From Tepidicella baoligensis (GTDB lineage: Bacteria; Pseudomonadota; Gammaproteobacteria; Burkholderiales; Burkholderiaceae_C), in the NCBI RefSeq assembly GCF_013432195.1, contig NZ_JACCDB010000002.1, positions 186,001 through 250,000 of the forward strand: a DNA stretch of 64,000 nt. The letters run 5' to 3'. The translations under genes were made by a program, and so were the position numbers. The notes under the pieces are model-generated. The model worked only from the letters and a program-made list of their open reading frames with translations. It did no database searches and was not told where the DNA came from. Below are positions 46,413 through 54,685 of the stretch, piece by piece. Within the stretch, counting starts at the first letter, position 1. Each line of letters begins with the position of its first letter.

Positions 46413-47873
46413 TCAAGCGGTGCCACCCACGGTCAGGCCCTCGATGCGCAACGTGGGTTGACCCACGCCCACCGGCACGCTCTGACCTTCCTTGCCACAG
46501 GTGCCGACCCCGCTGTCGAGCGCCAGATCGTTGCCGATCATGCTGACCTTCTTGAGCGACTCCGGGCCGCTGCCCACGAGGGTGGCACCCTTGACCGGGT
46601 ACTGCAACTTGCCGTCCTCCACCCACCAGGCCTGGCTGGCGCTGAAGACGAATTTGCCGCTGGTGATGTCCACCTGCCCGCCGCCGAAATTGGTGGCATA
46701 CAGCCCCTTCTTGATGCTGGCGATGATTTCCTGCGGGTCCATGTCGCCACCCAGCATATAGGTGTTGGTCATGCGCGGCATGGGCAGGTGAGCGTAGCTT
46801 TCCCGGCGGCCATTGCCCGTGGGCTTGACCCCCATGAGGCGGGCATTGAGGCTGTCCTGAATGTAGCCGCGCAGGATGCCGTCCTCGATCAGCACATTGC
46901 GTTGGGTGGCACAGCCTTCATCGTCCACGTTGAGCGAGCCGCGCCGGTCGCTGATGGTGCCGTCGTCCAGCACGGTCACACCCTTGGCGGCCACGCGCTT
47001 GCCGATCATGCCTGTAAACGCACTGCTGCCCTTGCGGTTGAAGTCGCCTTCCAGGCCGTGGCCGACCGCTTCGTGCAGCAACACGCCGGGCCAGCCGGGG
47101 CCGAGCACCACGGTCATCTCGCCGGCCGGGGCGGGGCGGCTGTCGAGGTTGGTGAGCGCGGCCTGCACGGCTTCGGTGACGTAACGGTCGATGAGGGCGT
47201 CGTCGAAACGGTCCAGGCCGAAACGGCCACCGCCACCCGAAGAGCCGATCTCGCGCCGCCCGTTCTGTTCGGCGATCACGGTCACCGAGAGGCGTACCAG
47301 CGGGCGCACGTCGGCGGCCAGGGTGCCATCGGCACGCGCCACCAGCACCACGTCGTATTCGCTGGCCAGACCCGCCATCACCTGCACGATGCGCGGGTCG
47401 CGGGCCTTGGCCCGGCGTTCCACCTGTTCCAGCAGGGCCACCTTGGCGGCACTGTCCAGCGAGGCAATGGGGTCGCCAGCGCCGTAGAGTGCCCGCGACT
47501 TGGCCACCTTGCGGGCACCCACTTTCACGCGCCGGCTCTGGCCTTGGGCACCGATGGCGCGCACGCTGCGGGCGGCGTCCTGCAAGGCCGCCCAGGAGAG
47601 GTCATCGGAATAAGCAAAGGCGGTCTTGTCGCCGCTGACGGCGCGCACCCCCACCCCCTGGTCGATGCTGAAGCTGCCCGTCTTGACGATGCCCTCCTCC
47701 AGGCTCCAGCCTTCGGAACGGGTGTATTGGAAATACAGGTCCGCGTCGTCCACGCCAGGGGCCAGTATCTCGCCCAGCGCGCGGCGCAAATGGGTTTCGT
47801 CGAGGCCGTAGGGGGCCAGCAGCAGGTCGTGGGCAGTGGCCAGACGGGCCAAGGTGGGTTCGCGTGCAATCAT
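46413..47873 (-). CDS. tldD: Metalloprotease TldD
   Basis: A 486-residue zinc peptidase subunit that works with TldE/PmbA to cut peptides and unfolded proteins. The HExxxH-type metal motif is in LLHEAVGHGLEGDFNRKGSSAF, and DDGTISDRRGSLNVDDEG and the glycine-rich GGGGRFGLDRF segment are conserved. The ATG at 47873 gives MIAREPTLARL; an ATG nine codons upstream also exists. The partner pmbA is not in the window. It lies upstream of the aroG leader's shared intergenic region in the same direction, ending 86 bases before the leader ORF. Confidence 0.94.
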   Translation of the reverse strand: MIAREPTLARLATAHDLLLAPYGLDETHLRRALGEILAPGVDDADLYFQYTRSEGWSLEEGIVKTGSFSIDQGVGVRAVSGDKTAFAYSDDLSWAALQDAARSVRAIGAQGQSRRVKVGARKVAKSRALYGAGDPIASLDSAAKVALLEQVERRAKARDPRIVQVMAGLASEYDVVLVARADGTLAADVRPLVRLSVTVIAEQNGRREIGSSGGGGRFGLDRFDDALIDRYVTEAVQAALTNLDSRPAPAGEMTVVLGPGWPGVLLHEAVGHGLEGDFNRKGSSAFTGMIGKRVAAKGVTVLDDGTISDRRGSLNVDDEGCATQRNVLIEDGILRGYIQDSLNARLMGVKPTGNGRRESYAHLPMPRMTNTYMLGGDMDPQEIIASIKKGLYATNFGGGQVDITSGKFVFSASQAWWVEDGKLQYPVKGATLVGSGPESLKKVSMIGNDLALDSGVGTCGKEGQSVPVGVGQPTLRIEGLTVGGTA

Positions 47874-47896
47874 GCCGTCATTGTAGGAACACGGCT

Positions 47897-49051
47897 TCAA
47901 GTCTGCACCAGCCGCTTCGATTTGGCGATCGACATGAGGATGCCCAAACTGGCACCGAGCGTCACCATGGCGGTGCCTCCGTAACTCAGGAACGGCAAGG
48001 GCACACCCACCACCGGCAAAATGCCGCTGACCATCCCCATGTTGACGAAGGCATAGACGAAGTAAATCAGCGTCAACGCCCCGGCGAGCAGGCGCGCGAA
48101 CAGCGTGGGCGCCTCCAGCGCGATCTTCAGGCCACGCCAGATGAGGAACCAGAAGGCCCCCAGCAGCACCAGCACGCCGATAAAGCCGAACTCCTCGGCG
48201 AAGGCGGCGAAAATGAAGTCGGTGCTGCGTTCCGGCACGAAGTCCAGGTGCGTCTGCGTTCCCTGCAAAAAGCCTTTGCCCAGCAAACCGCCGGAGCCGA
48301 TCGCGATCGTGCCCTGGATGATGTGGAAACCCTTGCCCAGCGGGTCCTTCATCGGGTCCAGCAGGGTGCAGACGCGCTGGCGCTGGTATTCATGCAGAAT
48401 GTGCCAGTCCACCCCCGGCGCACACCAGTGGGGTTCCATGACGATCAGCGTGACCACCCCCACCAGCCCCAACACCACCGGCGGCACGATCAACTTCCAG
48501 CTCAGGCCCGCCAAGAAGATGACGAACAAACCCGAGGCGACCACCAGCAGCGTGGTCCCCAGGTCGGGCTGGCGCAGAATCAGAAAGGACGGCACCGCCA
48601 AAATCACGGCCGCCACCAGAAAGTCCAGCCCCCGCAACTGGCCTTCGCGGCGCTGGAACCACCACGCCAGCATCAACGGCATGGCAATCTTCATGATCTC
48701 GCTCGGCTGAATCACGATGCCCACGTTCACCCAGCGTTGCGCACCCTTTTTGGTGATGCCGAACAGGGCCACCGCAATCAGCAGGGCCACACCCACCGTG
48801 TACAGGGGGACGGCCAGCGCCATGAGCCGCTGGGGCGGTACCTGCGCGACCACGAACATCACGCCAACGGCAATCACCATGTTACGGGCATGGGCTTGGA
48901 AACGGCCCGGCAGCTCGTGCGCCACCGAATACATGACCACCAGCCCCATGGCACTCAACAACAACACGACGGCCAGCAACGGCCAGTCAAAGCCCTGAAA
49001 CGCCGGCAACACCCGGCGCCAAAGTGGTGGTTTCTCGATCACAACGGCCAT
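47897..49051 (-). CDS. mrdB: Rod shape-determining protein RodA (peptidoglycan glycosyltransferase)
   Basis: A SEDS-family polytopic protein that polymerises glycan strands in the elongasome with PBP2. The 384 residues contain about 10 membrane helices and the signatures GAQRWVNVGIVIQPSEIMKIAMP, RQPDLGTTLL, the catalytic-type Asp in TDFIFAAFAEEFGF, and LPVVGVPLPFLSYGG. ATG 49051 (MAVVIEKP) is my choice; ATG 49060 also exists. Unusually for this gene, no mreBCD-mrdA cluster lies upstream. Instead the divergent yqiA begins 22 bases away, so the promoter must lie in or near that gene. Confidence 0.93.
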   Translation of the reverse strand: MAVVIEKPPLWRRVLPAFQGFDWPLLAVVLLLSAMGLVVMYSVAHELPGRFQAHARNMVIAVGVMFVVAQVPPQRLMALAVPLYTVGVALLIAVALFGITKKGAQRWVNVGIVIQPSEIMKIAMPLMLAWWFQRREGQLRGLDFLVAAVILAVPSFLILRQPDLGTTLLVVASGLFVIFLAGLSWKLIVPPVVLGLVGVVTLIVMEPHWCAPGVDWHILHEYQRQRVCTLLDPMKDPLGKGFHIIQGTIAIGSGGLLGKGFLQGTQTHLDFVPERSTDFIFAAFAEEFGFIGVLVLLGAFWFLIWRGLKIALEAPTLFARLLAGALTLIYFVYAFVNMGMVSGILPVVGVPLPFLSYGGTAMVTLGASLGILMSIAKSKRLVQT

Positions 49052-49072
49052 GGTCTGCATTATCCTTTGCCC

Positions 49073-49675
49073 ATGAATGCGACCACCCCTGGCGGGACCA
49101 CCCACCTGCTCTACCTGCACGGTTTTCGTTCATCTCCCCGTTCGATGAAGGCCGTGAAATTGGCCGAGCGCCTGCGGCGCGATCACCCTGGCGTGACCTG
49201 GTGTTGCCCGCAGCTGCCCCCATCGCCTCGGCAAGCGTTTGATGCAATCCGCCAGCACATCGCGGACTGGCCACGCGAGCACATGGCGGTGGTCGGGTCT
49301 TCGCTGGGCGGGTTCTATGCCACGCGGGTGGCGCTGGAGACCGGTTGCCGCGCGGTGCTGCTCAACCCCGCTGTGGACCCGGCGCGCGACCTGGCCAAGT
49401 ACATCGGCGAGCAAACCGCGTGGCACAACCCCGAGGAGCGCTTTTTCTTCCGTCCCGAATACGTGGACGAGCTGCGCGCCTTGGCCTGCGGCACCCTGCC
49501 CCACCCCGAACGGGTGCTGGCCATCATCGCCAAAGGCGACGAGTTGCTGGACTGGCGCGAGATGGTGGCCCGCTACCCGGGCGTACACCTGAAACTGCTC
49601 GAAGGCAGCGACCATGCCCTGAGCGATTTCGACGAGCATATCGACGAAGTGATCGCTCACTTGCAACTGATTTGA
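49073..49675 (+). CDS. yqiA: YqiA-like alpha/beta-hydrolase esterase
   Basis: A 200-residue small esterase. The oxyanion motif LLYLHGFRSSPRSMKAVK, the nucleophile elbow GSSLGGFYA and the catalytic histidine in GSDHALSDFDEH are in place. E. coli YqiA hydrolyses short-chain acyl esters; its biological role is unknown. Only nine bases separate it from radA, so the two are probably cotranscribed. Confidence 0.9.
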   Translation: MNATTPGGTTHLLYLHGFRSSPRSMKAVKLAERLRRDHPGVTWCCPQLPPSPRQAFDAIRQHIADWPREHMAVVGSSLGGFYATRVALETGCRAVLLNPAVDPARDLAKYIGEQTAWHNPEERFFFRPEYVDELRALACGTLPHPERVLAIIAKGDELLDWREMVARYPGVHLKLLEGSDHALSDFDEHIDEVIAHLQLI

Positions 49676-49684
49676 CCTCACCCG

Positions 49685-51085
49685 ATGGCCAAAGACAAGA
49701 CCCTGTACGCCTGCAACGAATGCGGCGGCACCACCCCGCGCTGGCTGGGCAAATGCCCGCACTGCAACGCCTGGAACAGCCTGGTGGAAACCGTGGCCGA
49801 AACCCCCACCGCCAGCAAGAACCGGCTGAGCGCGGGCAACAAAGGCCTGGCCCCCACCGCCGAACTGGCGGTGTTGAGCGAGATCGAGGCCGCCGACGTG
49901 GCCCGCACCCCCACCGGCCTGGGTGAACTGGACCGGGTGCTGGGCGGCGGCGTGGTGGAAGGCGGCGTGGTGCTGATCGGCGGCGACCCCGGCATCGGCA
50001 AATCCACCCTGCTGTTGCAGGCACTGGACGCCCTGCAACGCGCCGGGCTGGACACGCTCTACGTGACCGGTGAAGAAAGCGGCGCCCAGGTGGCCCTGCG
50101 CTCGCGCCGATTGGGGCTGGCACAGAGCCAGGTGAAGGTGCTGGCCGAAATCCAGCTGGAAAAAATCCTGGCCACGCTGGACGCCAAGCAACCCGCCATC
50201 GCCGTGATCGACTCGATCCAGACGCTGTATTCCGACCAGTTGAGTTCGGCCCCCGGCTCGGTGGCGCAGGTGCGCGAATGCGCCGCCCACCTGACGCGCG
50301 CGGCCAAAGCCAGCGGGGTGGCCATTGTGCTGGTGGGCCACGTAACCAAGGAAGGCGCACTGGCCGGCCCGCGCGTGCTGGAACACATGGTGGACACGGT
50401 GCTGTACTTCGAGGGCGACACCCACAGCAGCTACCGGCTGATCCGCGCCATCAAAAACCGCTTTGGCGCGGTGAATGAGATTGGCGTCTTCGCCATGACC
50501 GAAAAAGGCCTGAAGGGCGTGAGCAACCCCAGCGCCATTTTCCTCTCGCAACACGCCGCCCCCGTACCCGGCAGTTGCGTGCTGGTGACGCTGGAAGGCA
50601 CCCGGCCCATGCTGGTGGAAATCCAAGCCCTGGTGGACAGCGGCGGCCCCAGCCCGCGGCGCCTCTCCGTGGGACTGGACCGCGACCGCCTGGCCATGCT
50701 GCTGGCCGTGCTGCACCGCCACGCGGGGGTGGCCTGCATGGACCAGGACGTGTTCGTCAACGCCGTGGGCGGTGTGCGCATCGGCGAGCCGGCGGCCGAC
50801 CTGGCGGTGATGCTGGCCATCACCAGCAGCCTGCGCGGCAAGGCCCTGCCCAAGGGCTTCATTGCGTTTGGTGAAGTGGGCCTGGCGGGCGAGGTGCGCC
50901 CTGCCCCACGCGGGCAAGAGCGGCTGAAAGAAGCGGCCAAGCTGGGCTTCAGCGTGGCCGTGGTGCCCAAGGCCAACATGCCCAAGAAGGGCGACACGGC
51001 CATGGCCAAGGCGCTCGAAGGCATGACCATCCACGCGGTGGAGCGGGTTGAAGAAGCGCTGGAGGTGGTGCGGGGGGTTGGTTGA
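49685..51085 (+). CDS. radA: DNA repair protein RadA
   Basis: A 466-residue RecA-like branch-migration helicase. The N-terminal zinc finger is CNECGG...CPHC. The Walker A is GGDPGIGKSTLLLQ, the RadA-specific KNRFG motif is in IKNRFGAVNEIG, and the C-terminal Lon-like domain (DVFVNAVGGVRIGEPAADLA) is present. It is the last core gene before the low-GC cassette region. The 204 bases after it hold only a weak hairpin. Confidence 0.96.
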   Translation: MAKDKTLYACNECGGTTPRWLGKCPHCNAWNSLVETVAETPTASKNRLSAGNKGLAPTAELAVLSEIEAADVARTPTGLGELDRVLGGGVVEGGVVLIGGDPGIGKSTLLLQALDALQRAGLDTLYVTGEESGAQVALRSRRLGLAQSQVKVLAEIQLEKILATLDAKQPAIAVIDSIQTLYSDQLSSAPGSVAQVRECAAHLTRAAKASGVAIVLVGHVTKEGALAGPRVLEHMVDTVLYFEGDTHSSYRLIRAIKNRFGAVNEIGVFAMTEKGLKGVSNPSAIFLSQHAAPVPGSCVLVTLEGTRPMLVEIQALVDSGGPSPRRLSVGLDRDRLAMLLAVLHRHAGVACMDQDVFVNAVGGVRIGEPAADLAVMLAITSSLRGKALPKGFIAFGEVGLAGEVRPAPRGQERLKEAAKLGFSVAVVPKANMPKKGDTAMAKALEGMTIHAVERVEEALEVVRGVG

Positions 51086-51299
51086 GCCCGGCTGATGAGG
51101 AAGGCAGCCGCCTGATGATTGCCGCCACAGAGACAAACGTGTTAAAAATGCACAAGTTTTGCCAACGCTAAACCACTGATCCCACAGTGCAGTTGCTTCG
51201 GTGCCATGGTTGGCTTGGCTGGAGATGCGGTGTAAATCTCTGACGTGTTCGGCACCGTTTGAGGTGCCTATCTTTGATGCTCACCAGGGAGGGGGTTGT
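51086..51299. other. Intergenic stretch between radA and the cassette array
   Basis: No gene is seen. A 6-bp dyad GGCACC/GGTGCC (51251-51256 with 51263-51268) with a TATCTTTG tail could be a weak radA terminator. No reading frame resembling an integron integrase is visible on either strand, although this is where intI would be expected if the array were a complete integron. Confidence 0.5.
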
Positions 51300-51325
51300 G
51301 TTATACGCCACTTATGCTGATTTTG

Positions 51326-51362
51326 AGTATGCACCCGAATGGGTGCATACTAGACGTTGGGC
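51326..51362. other. Left recombination site of the array, with perfect 11-bp dyad
   Basis: The arms AGTATGCACCC (51326-51336) and GGGTGCATACT (51341-51351) are perfectly complementary around GAAT. Four bases later comes the core GTTGGGC (51356-51362), which opens cassette 1. A second GTTATAC core-like element is at 51300-51306. A clear RYYYAAC opening core is missing, so whether this is attI or a remnant attC of a lost cassette is unresolved. Confidence 0.55.
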
Positions 51363-51382
51363 GTCAGGGTAGCGCGCGCAAG

Positions 51383-51388
51383 TATAAT
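51383..51388 (+). promoter_or_regulatory. Possible cassette-internal promoter (-10 TATAAT)
   Basis: A perfect TATAAT lies 33 bases before the first cassette gene, inside the cassette. The -35 region is weak. It could let the cassette be expressed without an integron Pc promoter. Confidence 0.4.
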
Positions 51389-51420
51389 GGACATTCGAAA
51401 GAAATTACGGTGGTAGCACA

Positions 51421-52896
51421 GTGGCAAATAACTTCAAGAGTGACGATAGTTTTCTGAGGAAACTCGCTGTTGGTGCCGCTGGCACAAACTCAACGATCAA
51501 TCGGCTGAAGGCTATAGGATTCAATCCCATAGAACTTGAGCGTGGTTCCACAGGCTTCAAAATCTGGAAGAAGATCAAGATCAAGCGGGTGCGCGTTCCC
51601 GATATTCTATGTTTGAACACAGGCATACGATTCGAGTCCCGTGGCAAGACAAAGCTTGAAATATCAATGTCTCATTCCCTCAATGACCCGAAGCGCGCAT
51701 GGGATGCAGGCATGCGTGACGATGACATTGTTTCAATCGTTGTCTTCGAGCAAAAAGACGATTCCCCGATAGACTTGAAACAAATTTCACCTGTTCACTT
51801 CGTCAGCGTTAGAGAAATGCGGAAAGCATTCGCCGCAGGACAGGTATCCATCACTCAGCCGAAAGGAGTTGAGGAAGGCTCCGAAATTCGGGTGATGTGG
51901 ACATGTGCTGCCGCAAACCAGCGATCAGTTGTTCTAGCAGTGGAAGCGGGAAGAATCAGCCTGGCCTCTATTCCAGAGGCGCGGCGACAATCTATTCAGA
52001 TGAGCCGGAGCAAAGGCAAGATAACCTTGCTGCCACAGGTCAAAGTTGGTGAAACCGTCGAGGCAAATCAGATAGTCGCAGCAGTCGTTCCTGTAACCAC
52101 CGCGCTTCAGTGCCCTGCGTCGGTTGACGAAGCCTATTTCGTTGACAAGCTCTTGAGTGTCAACCTGAGCGAACGGTACGCCGCAGCAAAAGCATTGCGG
52201 TACAGAGGCTACACGACAGCTAAATCGGCGCTCGAATCAAGGATGACTGATGCCGACGAAGATATTTACGTCCAGCTTGAGGCTGCCGCTGCGCTGGCCG
52301 CTTTTGATGATCCAAACGGATGGGAGTTCATTGAGAACAAGCTGCGTAGCTCGGCCATGATCGTTCCCCTTGAAACACAGCTTGAAACGGTCATCGTTGC
52401 ATCCGAAATACCCAAGAGCCGGAGCGAACAACTATTAATCGAAGTGTTGCAGGACTCGCAACGTGACGATGAACTACGCGCTGGAGCAGCTTGGGCGCTT
52501 GGCCAATTCTTTACCAAGACTTCTGCGACTGCACTTGTTGATACATTTAATTCAAGCCCCTTAGAAATCAAAGTTGAAGCTGCACGTGCGCTTCTGCGAA
52601 TTGCCGAGTCACAAATTCCTCACTTGATCGATCTCTTGAAAAGCGGCGACCCCGCCAAGCGCGATGGCCTATCATGGGTGCTTGCTCGAACTGGCAAGTT
52701 CAATCCATCAGAAATGGTCGTCGGAGCTGATGAGAACCTTAGAAGATGGATGAGCTACATCGTTGGCTATGGTAAAGAGAAGTTCGTTCAGGGCGAAGTT
52801 GAGGCAATCTGTAAGACAGACCCGGAAGTTTATTTCGCCGCAAGTGTTTTGTGGCAGATTGTGGCAAGCTGGGTCAACGACCTGAGGGAATACTGA
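51421..52896 (+). CDS. Putative PD-(D/E)XK nuclease with C-terminal HEAT repeats (candidate restriction endonuclease)
   Basis: I do not recognise a named family for the whole 491 residues. The N-terminal part has RVRVPDILCL...RFESRGKTKLEIS: Asp61 after Pro60, Glu72 and Arg74/Lys76 fit a PD-(D/E)XK core. RAWDAGMRDDDIVSIVVF then gives the following helix and strand. Residues about 235-480 are alpha-alpha repeats of HEAT type (SERYAAAKALRYRGY, VQLEAAAALAAFDDPNG, RAGAAWALGQF, KVEAARALLRIA). The start is GTG. One base separates its stop from the methyltransferase ATG, in the same cassette, which supports a restriction role. Activity is inferred. Confidence 0.65.
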   Translation: MANNFKSDDSFLRKLAVGAAGTNSTINRLKAIGFNPIELERGSTGFKIWKKIKIKRVRVPDILCLNTGIRFESRGKTKLEISMSHSLNDPKRAWDAGMRDDDIVSIVVFEQKDDSPIDLKQISPVHFVSVREMRKAFAAGQVSITQPKGVEEGSEIRVMWTCAAANQRSVVLAVEAGRISLASIPEARRQSIQMSRSKGKITLLPQVKVGETVEANQIVAAVVPVTTALQCPASVDEAYFVDKLLSVNLSERYAAAKALRYRGYTTAKSALESRMTDADEDIYVQLEAAAALAAFDDPNGWEFIENKLRSSAMIVPLETQLETVIVASEIPKSRSEQLLIEVLQDSQRDDELRAGAAWALGQFFTKTSATALVDTFNSSPLEIKVEAARALLRIAESQIPHLIDLLKSGDPAKRDGLSWVLARTGKFNPSEMVVGADENLRRWMSYIVGYGKEKFVQGEVEAICKTDPEVYFAASVLWQIVASWVNDLREY

Positions 52897-52897
52897 T

Positions 52898-53935
52898 ATG
52901 CGAAACAAACCGCTTTACTACACCACCAACGGTCAAGCCTATGTTGGTGATTCGCTTAAGCTTCTCAAGGAGTTACCAGACGCCAGCATTGATCTGGTCA
53001 TGACATCACCGCCGTTCGCACTTCGGCGTCAAAAGACCTATGGCAACGTTGATGAAACAGAGTATGTGCAATGGATTAAACCATTCGGTCAAGAGGTTTT
53101 TCGAGTTCTCAAGGAAAGTGGGAGCTTCGTTCTCGATTTAGGGGGAGCATACCGCTCTGGGATGCCATCACGCTCTCTGTATAACTTTCGCGTACTTCTG
53201 GCTTTCTGCGACGAGATTGGATTTCACTTGGCCGAAGATTTCTATTGGTTCAATCCGGCTAAATTGCCGTCGCCAATTGAATGGGTAAACAAACGAAAGA
53301 TCAGGGCAAAGGATTCCGTCAACACTGTGTGGTGGTTTAGCAAGACCGACTCTCCAAAAGCCGACGTTCGGAAAGTGCTGGCTCCATATTCTGATCGGAT
53401 GAAGAAGTTGATTGAAGACCCCGAAAGTTTCTACACGCCAAAAAAACGCCCTTCAGGTCATGACATTAGCGCCGGATTTGGAAAGGACAATGGAGGGGCT
53501 ATTCCATCCAACCTTCTTTCAATACCGAACACCGATAGCAACTCAAGCTATCTTCGGCTCTGCAAAGAACTCGGACTTGAACGTCATCCTGCTCGTTTTC
53601 CTTCGGAACTCCCTGCGTTTTTTATCAAGATGCTGACTGACGACGGAGATGTTGTTCTCGACATTTTTGGCGGGTCAAATACAACAGGATTTGCCGCTGA
53701 AGCTTTGAAGAGGAAGTGGCTGACTTTTGAAATGAATCATGAATATCTCGCAACATCGGTCTTTCGGTTCCTTGATGGACACAGTTATGACACTGTAAAA
53801 CGTGTATTTGACAAGCTGAACAATAGCCATGCCAACTACTTTATTGGCGAGACAATCTGTGCATTAGAGTCAATCAATAAAGCAAAGTCGAAAAGCACAT
53901 CGCTAGGACAAGGTGCGCTAATTCTTCTGCGATAG
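52898..53935 (+). CDS. Site-specific DNA methyltransferase, N4-cytosine type (beta class)
   Basis: The catalytic motif IV is TSPPF (residues 36-40), the form typical of m4C enzymes. It precedes the AdoMet-binding motif I VVLDIFGGSNTTGFAAE (about 250-266), the order of the beta class (as in M.PvuII). The region between about 100 and 240 should hold the target-recognition domain. The length is 345 residues. It follows the nuclease-HEAT gene by one base and ends 27 bases before attC1. The pair could be a complete restriction-modification system in one cassette. The target sequence is unknown. Confidence 0.85.
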   Translation: MRNKPLYYTTNGQAYVGDSLKLLKELPDASIDLVMTSPPFALRRQKTYGNVDETEYVQWIKPFGQEVFRVLKESGSFVLDLGGAYRSGMPSRSLYNFRVLLAFCDEIGFHLAEDFYWFNPAKLPSPIEWVNKRKIRAKDSVNTVWWFSKTDSPKADVRKVLAPYSDRMKKLIEDPESFYTPKKRPSGHDISAGFGKDNGGAIPSNLLSIPNTDSNSSYLRLCKELGLERHPARFPSELPAFFIKMLTDDGDVVLDIFGGSNTTGFAAEALKRKWLTFEMNHEYLATSVFRFLDGHSYDTVKRVFDKLNNSHANYFIGETICALESINKAKSKSTSLGQGALILLR

Positions 53936-53961
53936 ACGCGAGTAGCCGGTCATTGGAAAGC

Positions 53962-54024
53962 GCCCAACAAATCGTTCCAGCGGACGCGCAAAAAGCGGCG
54001 CGCCGCTGAACTCGGACGTTATCC
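53962..54024 (+). other. attC site 1 (end of cassette 1)
   Basis: A 63-base site. The opening core is GCCCAAC (53962-53968), then TCGTTCCAGCGG pairs imperfectly with CCGCTGAACTCGGACG, and the closing core is GTTATCC (54018-54024). GCCCAAC is the exact complement of GTTGGGC at 51356-51362, which marks both ends of one cassette. The central GCGC-rich stem is the expected single-strand hairpin. Confidence 0.88.
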
Positions 54025-54038
54025 CTCAAGGAGCCCCC

Positions 54039-54596
54039 ATGGCGATTGTCCCAACATATAAAGCGTTACAAAAGCTTTACGACGCGAAATCCGATCAAGT
54101 GAAGAACCACTTTGGGCATTTGCCGCAGCTAATAGCTGATGGACTTCCATATGAAATCGCTATTGCATATGTCTTTCTAAAAATCGAGCAAGCGCAGAAT
54201 AGAGCGCTTTATGGCGGGGTTGTTAAGATTCATCGTTGCGAGGCCGAATTTGCCCGTCGTGTTATGAATTACCAACACCTTACACGAGACGGATTCAAAG
54301 ACCTCTACAAAAACGTATTTGGTCGTGCGCTGCCAAAAGCAACGGCCGATCTCATGGCTGACGCAGAAACTACAAGAGACAAGGTCATTCATGGTAAGGC
54401 CGCAACCGATAGTGAACTTCGCGGCGCCATTGCTGACGTCCTTGAATACGCAGAAGCATTCAACAATGAGGTAAATGATATCGCCGGTTTTAAGCCCCTT
54501 GGAGACATGCGTGGTTTCAAAGGGCGTGCAGAACCGCTAGATAAACGCACCAGTAAATGGTTAATGAGGGGGCTAGGTTTTGGCGTTAAGGCATAA
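54039..54596 (+). CDS. HEPN-like protein with Rx4H motif, cassette 2
   Basis: A 185-residue helical protein of no family I can name. The segment AETTRDKVIHGKAA contains R113-x4-H118, the ribonuclease motif of HEPN domains, in the usual helix context (RDKVIHG resembles RNKIAHG). The N-terminus is mixed and the tail basic (KGRAEPLDKRTSKWLMRGLGFGV). SD AAGGAG is five bases before ATG 54039. The stop TAA lies within the opening core of attC2, as is common in cassettes. An RNase toxin or abortive-infection effector is inferred only. Confidence 0.6.
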   Translation: MAIVPTYKALQKLYDAKSDQVKNHFGHLPQLIADGLPYEIAIAYVFLKIEQAQNRALYGGVVKIHRCEAEFARRVMNYQHLTRDGFKDLYKNVFGRALPKATADLMADAETTRDKVIHGKAATDSELRGAIADVLEYAEAFNNEVNDIAGFKPLGDMRGFKGRAEPLDKRTSKWLMRGLGFGVKA

Positions 54597-54668
54597 CCCT
54601 GCGCTCAACCCGGACGCCCTACAGCAAGCTTCGCTTGCTTCCGGTCGCCGGATAGCTACACGTTAGGC
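54591..54668 (+). other. attC site 2 (end of cassette 2)
   Basis: A 78-base site with opening core GCATAAC (54591-54597) and closing core GTTAGGC (54662-54668). The middle is CTCAACCCGGACGCC, then AGCAAGC-TTC-GCTTGCT, then GGTCGCCGG. It has the typical bulged-hairpin layout. The opening core overlaps the stop codon of the HEPN-like gene. Confidence 0.88.
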
Positions 54669-54685
54669 ACTTCTGAGGAGTTCAC

